Positions 19,746-22,270 of a stretch of 22,270 nt of DNA are shown one piece after another. Within the stretch, counting starts at the first letter, position 1. Each line of letters begins with the position of its first letter. The notes below the pieces were generated by a model. The model was given only the letters and a program-made list of their open reading frames with translations. It was not told the DNA's origin and searched no databases. This stretch comes from Rubrobacter_F sp035642415 (GTDB lineage Bacteria; Actinomycetota; Rubrobacteria; Rubrobacterales; Rubrobacteraceae): NCBI GenBank assembly GCA_035642415.1, contig DASQSI010000284.1:1-22270 (forward strand), in the 5' to 3' direction. Both the position numbers and the translations under genes were made by a program.

Positions 19746-20027
19746 CTACTTCACCACGCGGTCTATGGCCTTCATGAGGTCTTTTACCATCTCCTTGGAG
19801 GCTCCTTCCTTTTGGGCGCGTTCCTCGACGAAGTCCTTCAGAAGAACCGTGTTGATGTTTCGGATCGCCGAGAAGATCGCATTCGTCTGCTGAACGACGT
19901 CGGCGTAGCTGACGTCGCCGCCTTCGACCATCTTCGCTACGCCCCGGACGTGCCCCTCGACGCTTTTCAAGCGCCGGAGCACCTCGCTCTTGGCCCCGTC
20001 TTGCAAGTTACTCACCTGTCCCTTCAA
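19746..20027 (-). CDS. CsoR/RcnR-family (DUF156) protein without metal ligands
   Basis: 93 residues, all-helical. EVLRRLKSVEGHVRGVAKMV is the family's signature first helix, and the second helix reads VVQQTNAIFSAIRNINTVLL. In copper-sensing CsoR the ligands are Cys-His-Cys; here the first position falls in DVSYADVV without Cys and the second pair falls in KDFVEERAQ without His or Cys. The protein has no Cys at all, so it cannot sense Cu(I) in the usual way; it may sense something else or be structural. The start is TTG 20027, or GTG 20015, which would overlap the murE stop by 8 nt. It overlaps murE, so it is cotranslated with it. Confidence 0.8.
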   Translation of the reverse strand: MKGQVSNLQDGAKSEVLRRLKSVEGHVRGVAKMVEGGDVSYADVVQQTNAIFSAIRNINTVLLKDFVEERAQKEGASKEMVKDLMKAIDRVVK

Positions 20028-21531
20028 GGTTCTTCATCTCCAAAAGCTCTCGGATGACGCTCGCGTCGTGGAAGGGCACATCACCTTCCGGGAGGTGCTG
20101 TACCCTCTCGTGACCCTTGCCCGCCACAACGACCACATCACCGGGTCCAGCCGCCCACAAAGCTCGCTCTATAGCCGCCCGCCGATCGAGCACGACCTCG
20201 TACCGTCCAGGACCACCCTCGGACCCGAGCGCGACTTCGCGGGCTATCTTCCCCGGATCCTCCGTGTAGGCATCGTCGGTGGTTATTATGCTTAGCTCGG
20301 CAAGCTTCGCCGCCACCTGGCCCATCAAAGGACGCTTCGCCCTATCTCGATCTCCCGCCGCCCCGAACACGCAGATGATGCGGCCCGAGCGGCTGGAATC
20401 ACTATTTTCTTTCGCCTGCTCCACTATTCTGCGGGTGACGTTGAGTACGACTTCGAGCTCGACGTCGGTGTGAGCGTAGTCTACGATCACCTCGAAGCCG
20501 AACCCTTCAGGTGCCGAGATTCGCTCGAACCTGCCCGGCACCTGCCCCATCTTTCGTACGGCATAACCCACCACCTCCTCCCCCACCCCCGAAGCCAGCG
20601 CGAGCGCCGCCGCCCCCGCAACGTTCTCGACGTTGTACCCGCCGAGCAGGGGGCTTTCGATCTTCACGACGCCGTCCGGGTGGCGAAGCAGAAAGGAGGT
20701 TCCCCCGCACACAGATCGGACGTCTTCCACGCGGTAGTCTGCATCCTCCGCAACACCGAACGTTTTTACACCCGGGACCTCCACGGTCAATCGTCGCCCG
20801 TAAGCATCGTCAGCGTTGGCAAGCTTCGGGCCCGGCGGAGAAACCCAAAGGAAAAGTTCGCGCTTGGCCACATAGTACTCCTCCATCGAGCCATGCAGGT
20901 CGAGGTGATCCCGGGTGAGGTTGGTGAAGAGTGCGCCCGCAAAGCGCGTACCTTCGATGCGCTTGAGGGCGACCCCGTGCGAGGAGACCTCCATGACGGC
21001 ATGTTCGACCCCGGTATCCAACATCTTTCGTAAGGTGCCCTGCGCTTCAACGGCCTCGGGCGTCGTGCGCACGGCCGGACGCCGCTCATCCCCGAAGATC
21101 GTTTCGGCGGTAGTCATGAGGCCGCACTTCTCAGGCCTGTAGGCGGTGGAGAGGATCGAGTACAAAACATATGAGGTCGTGGTCTTGCCGTTGGTGCCAG
21201 TGATGCCGTAGACGGCTATGTCCTGCGATGGGTTTCCGAATACCGCGCACGCGAGCGCTGCAAGCGCCCTCCGGGCGTCGGGGACGAGAACCGCGGGCGT
21301 ACCTGCAGGCATCCCGGGAATCTCGCGTTCAGCGACGATGAGCGTCGCCCCCCGGCGTAATGCCTCTGGGACAAACTCAACACCGTCACGCTTAAAGCCG
21401 GGAACCGCTACAAAGGCAAATCCAGGCTCGACGAGGCGCGAGTCGTGGGTCACCCCTTCAACGCCGTCCGCCTCCGGCGGCAGCTCCATTCCAAAGATAC
21501 GAGACAACCGTGCGCGATCCAGGAAGACCAC
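20008..21531 (-). CDS. murE: UDP-N-acetylmuramoyl-tripeptide synthetase
   Basis: This cytoplasmic Mur ligase adds the third amino acid to UDP-MurNAc-L-Ala-D-Glu in peptidoglycan synthesis. 507 residues. The UDP-binding N domain has VTHDSRLVEPGFAFVAVPG; the ATP loop is GITGTNGKTTTSYVL (about 109-123). TTPEA, MEVSSHGVAL and NLTRDHLDLHG follow, then the carbamoylated Lys in YVAKRELF (about 223). The C domain has VDYAHTDVEL (one Pro short of the usual YAHTPD) and FGAAGDRDRAKRP. Where meso-DAP enzymes carry DNPR, this has DDAY (about 419-422). The start is GTG 21531, with AGGA very close to it. It is the first gene of a minus-strand string with the CsoR-like and membrane genes. Confidence 0.93.
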   Translation of the reverse strand: MVFLDRARLSRIFGMELPPEADGVEGVTHDSRLVEPGFAFVAVPGFKRDGVEFVPEALRRGATLIVAEREIPGMPAGTPAVLVPDARRALAALACAVFGNPSQDIAVYGITGTNGKTTTSYVLYSILSTAYRPEKCGLMTTAETIFGDERRPAVRTTPEAVEAQGTLRKMLDTGVEHAVMEVSSHGVALKRIEGTRFAGALFTNLTRDHLDLHGSMEEYYVAKRELFLWVSPPGPKLANADDAYGRRLTVEVPGVKTFGVAEDADYRVEDVRSVCGGTSFLLRHPDGVVKIESPLLGGYNVENVAGAAALALASGVGEEVVGYAVRKMGQVPGRFERISAPEGFGFEVIVDYAHTDVELEVVLNVTRRIVEQAKENSDSSRSGRIICVFGAAGDRDRAKRPLMGQVAAKLAELSIITTDDAYTEDPGKIAREVALGSEGGPGRYEVVLDRRAAIERALWAAGPGDVVVVAGKGHERVQHLPEGDVPFHDASVIRELLEMKNLEGTGE

Positions 21532-21758
21532 GTCCTGTAGTGTAGCAAGGGCGGAGCCGTGAACGCGCCAACCATAACGTGATCACCGGATGTCATCCCG
21601 GCGCCGGTAGTGTGAACAAGATTACTAAAATCCGCGATGACGCTTCCCGAACCGTGTGTTACCCTAGGCTGGTTATTTCACAAAAGTTCACAAAGCGTTG
21701 GTAAACAGGCGCGTCGAGGGCTTACTGCCGCGCGTCCCTGGGCTACGAGAGGAGACGG
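21532..21758. promoter_or_regulatory. divergent promoter region of murE and the sigma factor
   Basis: 227 bp between two divergent core genes. Toward the sigma factor it has a direct repeat TTCACAAA (21677-21684 and 21687-21694), which may overlap a -35 box (TTCACA) with GGTAAA 17 bp on. Toward murE, TACACT lies 7 nt before the GTG, which would imply a very short leader. A GGCGCC-centred palindrome is near 21600. Confidence 0.35.
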
Positions 21759-22270
21759 ATGTCAACCGAGAACACCACACTGCTAACAGAACGGACCGAC
21801 GAGCTTCTGAGCAGGGGCAGGACCCAGGGATTCATAAGCACCGAGGACGTCGCTGATCTGTTGCAGGATGGAGAGCTCTCGGCAGCCGAGGTTGAGGAGT
21901 TCTACGCTACCCTCGAAGAAGAAGCAATAAGCATTGTGGAAACCGGTGAAACGGCTCCGGAGACAACCGGGACCGCTTCGCCGTCTGATGCAGCACAGGT
22001 GCCGGAGACCCCCGCGGTACAGATAGCACACGCGGTGGCCACCGGTGATTCCATAAGGATGTATCTTGCAGAAATCGGGCGCGTCAGGCTGTTGACGCAC
22101 GCCGATGAGATACGGCTTGCCAAGGGCATCGCCCGAGGCTGTAAGCGGTCCAAAGACAGGCTCGTCGAGGCGAACCTACGACTCGTGGTCTCGATCGCCA
22201 AGAAGTACCGTAACCGGGGGGTCTCGTTCCTCGACCTCATCCAGGAAGGCAATCTTGGCCTCATCCGGGC
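21759..22270 (+). CDS. rpoD: primary-type RNA polymerase sigma factor, N-terminal part
   Basis: 170 residues are visible before the right edge. ATG 21759 has GAGGAG 5-6 nt upstream. Region 1.1 is represented by ELLSRGRTQGFISTEDVADL and VEEFYATLEEEAISIVE. A Thr/Pro/Ala-rich linker follows. Region 1.2 reads DSIRMYLAEIGRVRLLTHAD, and the start of region 2 reads RLVEANLRLVVSIAKKYRNR then FLDLIQEGNLGLIRA, the core-binding helix typical of group 1 and 2 sigma-70 proteins. A region 1.1 supports the primary sigma factor rather than a group 2 paralogue, but the rest lies outside the window. It is transcribed away from murE. Confidence 0.92.
   Translation, partial: MSTENTTLLTERTDELLSRGRTQGFISTEDVADLLQDGELSAAEVEEFYATLEEEAISIVETGETAPETTGTASPSDAAQVPETPAVQIAHAVATGDSIRMYLAEIGRVRLLTHADEIRLAKGIARGCKRSKDRLVEANLRLVVSIAKKYRNRGVSFLDLIQEGNLGLIR

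Noticed and set aside
20470..21562. Plus-strand frames opposite murE
   Set aside because: Composition (poly-Pro, Arg-rich) and position show they are antisense shadows of murE.
1..22270. CRISPR array, toxin-antitoxin pair, integrase or transposase
   Set aside because: No regularly spaced repeats and no recognisable protein of these types were found on either strand.

Overview
The window looks like chromosome of a high-GC Gram-positive bacterium of the Rubrobacter type (Actinomycetota, Rubrobacteria). This rests on protein style: a MurE, an HU, a PyrE/PyrF pair, a primary sigma factor, several tandem-domain universal stress proteins and small Rubrobacter-like hypotheticals. Housekeeping stretches are GC-rich and tightly packed. 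Between them lie AT-richer, gene-poor stretches full of short or broken genes and repeats. The genus call is inference; no rRNA or tRNA gene is visible.

Layout. 1-3216: accessory-looking DNA with a partial membrane protein at the left edge, orphan small genes, and two diverged copies of one protein family (1716-2162 and 2839-3216) that recalls SseB. 3586-5280: a zinc alcohol dehydrogenase facing a small muconolactone-isomerase-like protein. 5507-9355: a stress block on the minus strand, USP - phosphotransferase/P-loop kinase fusion - USP, with a perfect palindrome ahead of the first gene. 9697-11338: a coiled-coil protein, a four-helix membrane protein and a 33-residue membrane peptide. 11353-13473: core minus-strand genes (a small helical protein, pyrE, hup with its own promoter and terminator, then pyrF). 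13477-19412: a 5.9-kb gene-poor stretch with micro-ORFs, a winged-helix protein, two hypotheticals, a dead PAP2 phosphatase, a MITE-like relic, two copies of a structured element and an alpha/beta hydrolase. 19422-22270: core again, with murE, a CsoR-like gene and a small membrane gene on the minus strand, divergent from a sigma-70 factor that runs off the right edge.

The two observations I rate highest are linked. (1) A perfect 23-bp direct repeat (13454-13476 and 19413-19435) borders the gene-poor stretch exactly. Collapsing it would place the small membrane gene 10 nt upstream of an ATG of the helical-protein/pyrE cluster, so the stretch looks like an insertion into a murE-to-pyrE gene string. 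(2) Inside it lie two copies, about 2.9 kb apart, of a roughly 210-nt element with conserved blocks, two conserved stems and a GC-rich terminal hairpin. It reads as an unassigned structured RNA on the minus strand. No integrase, transposase, CRISPR array or tRNA was found.
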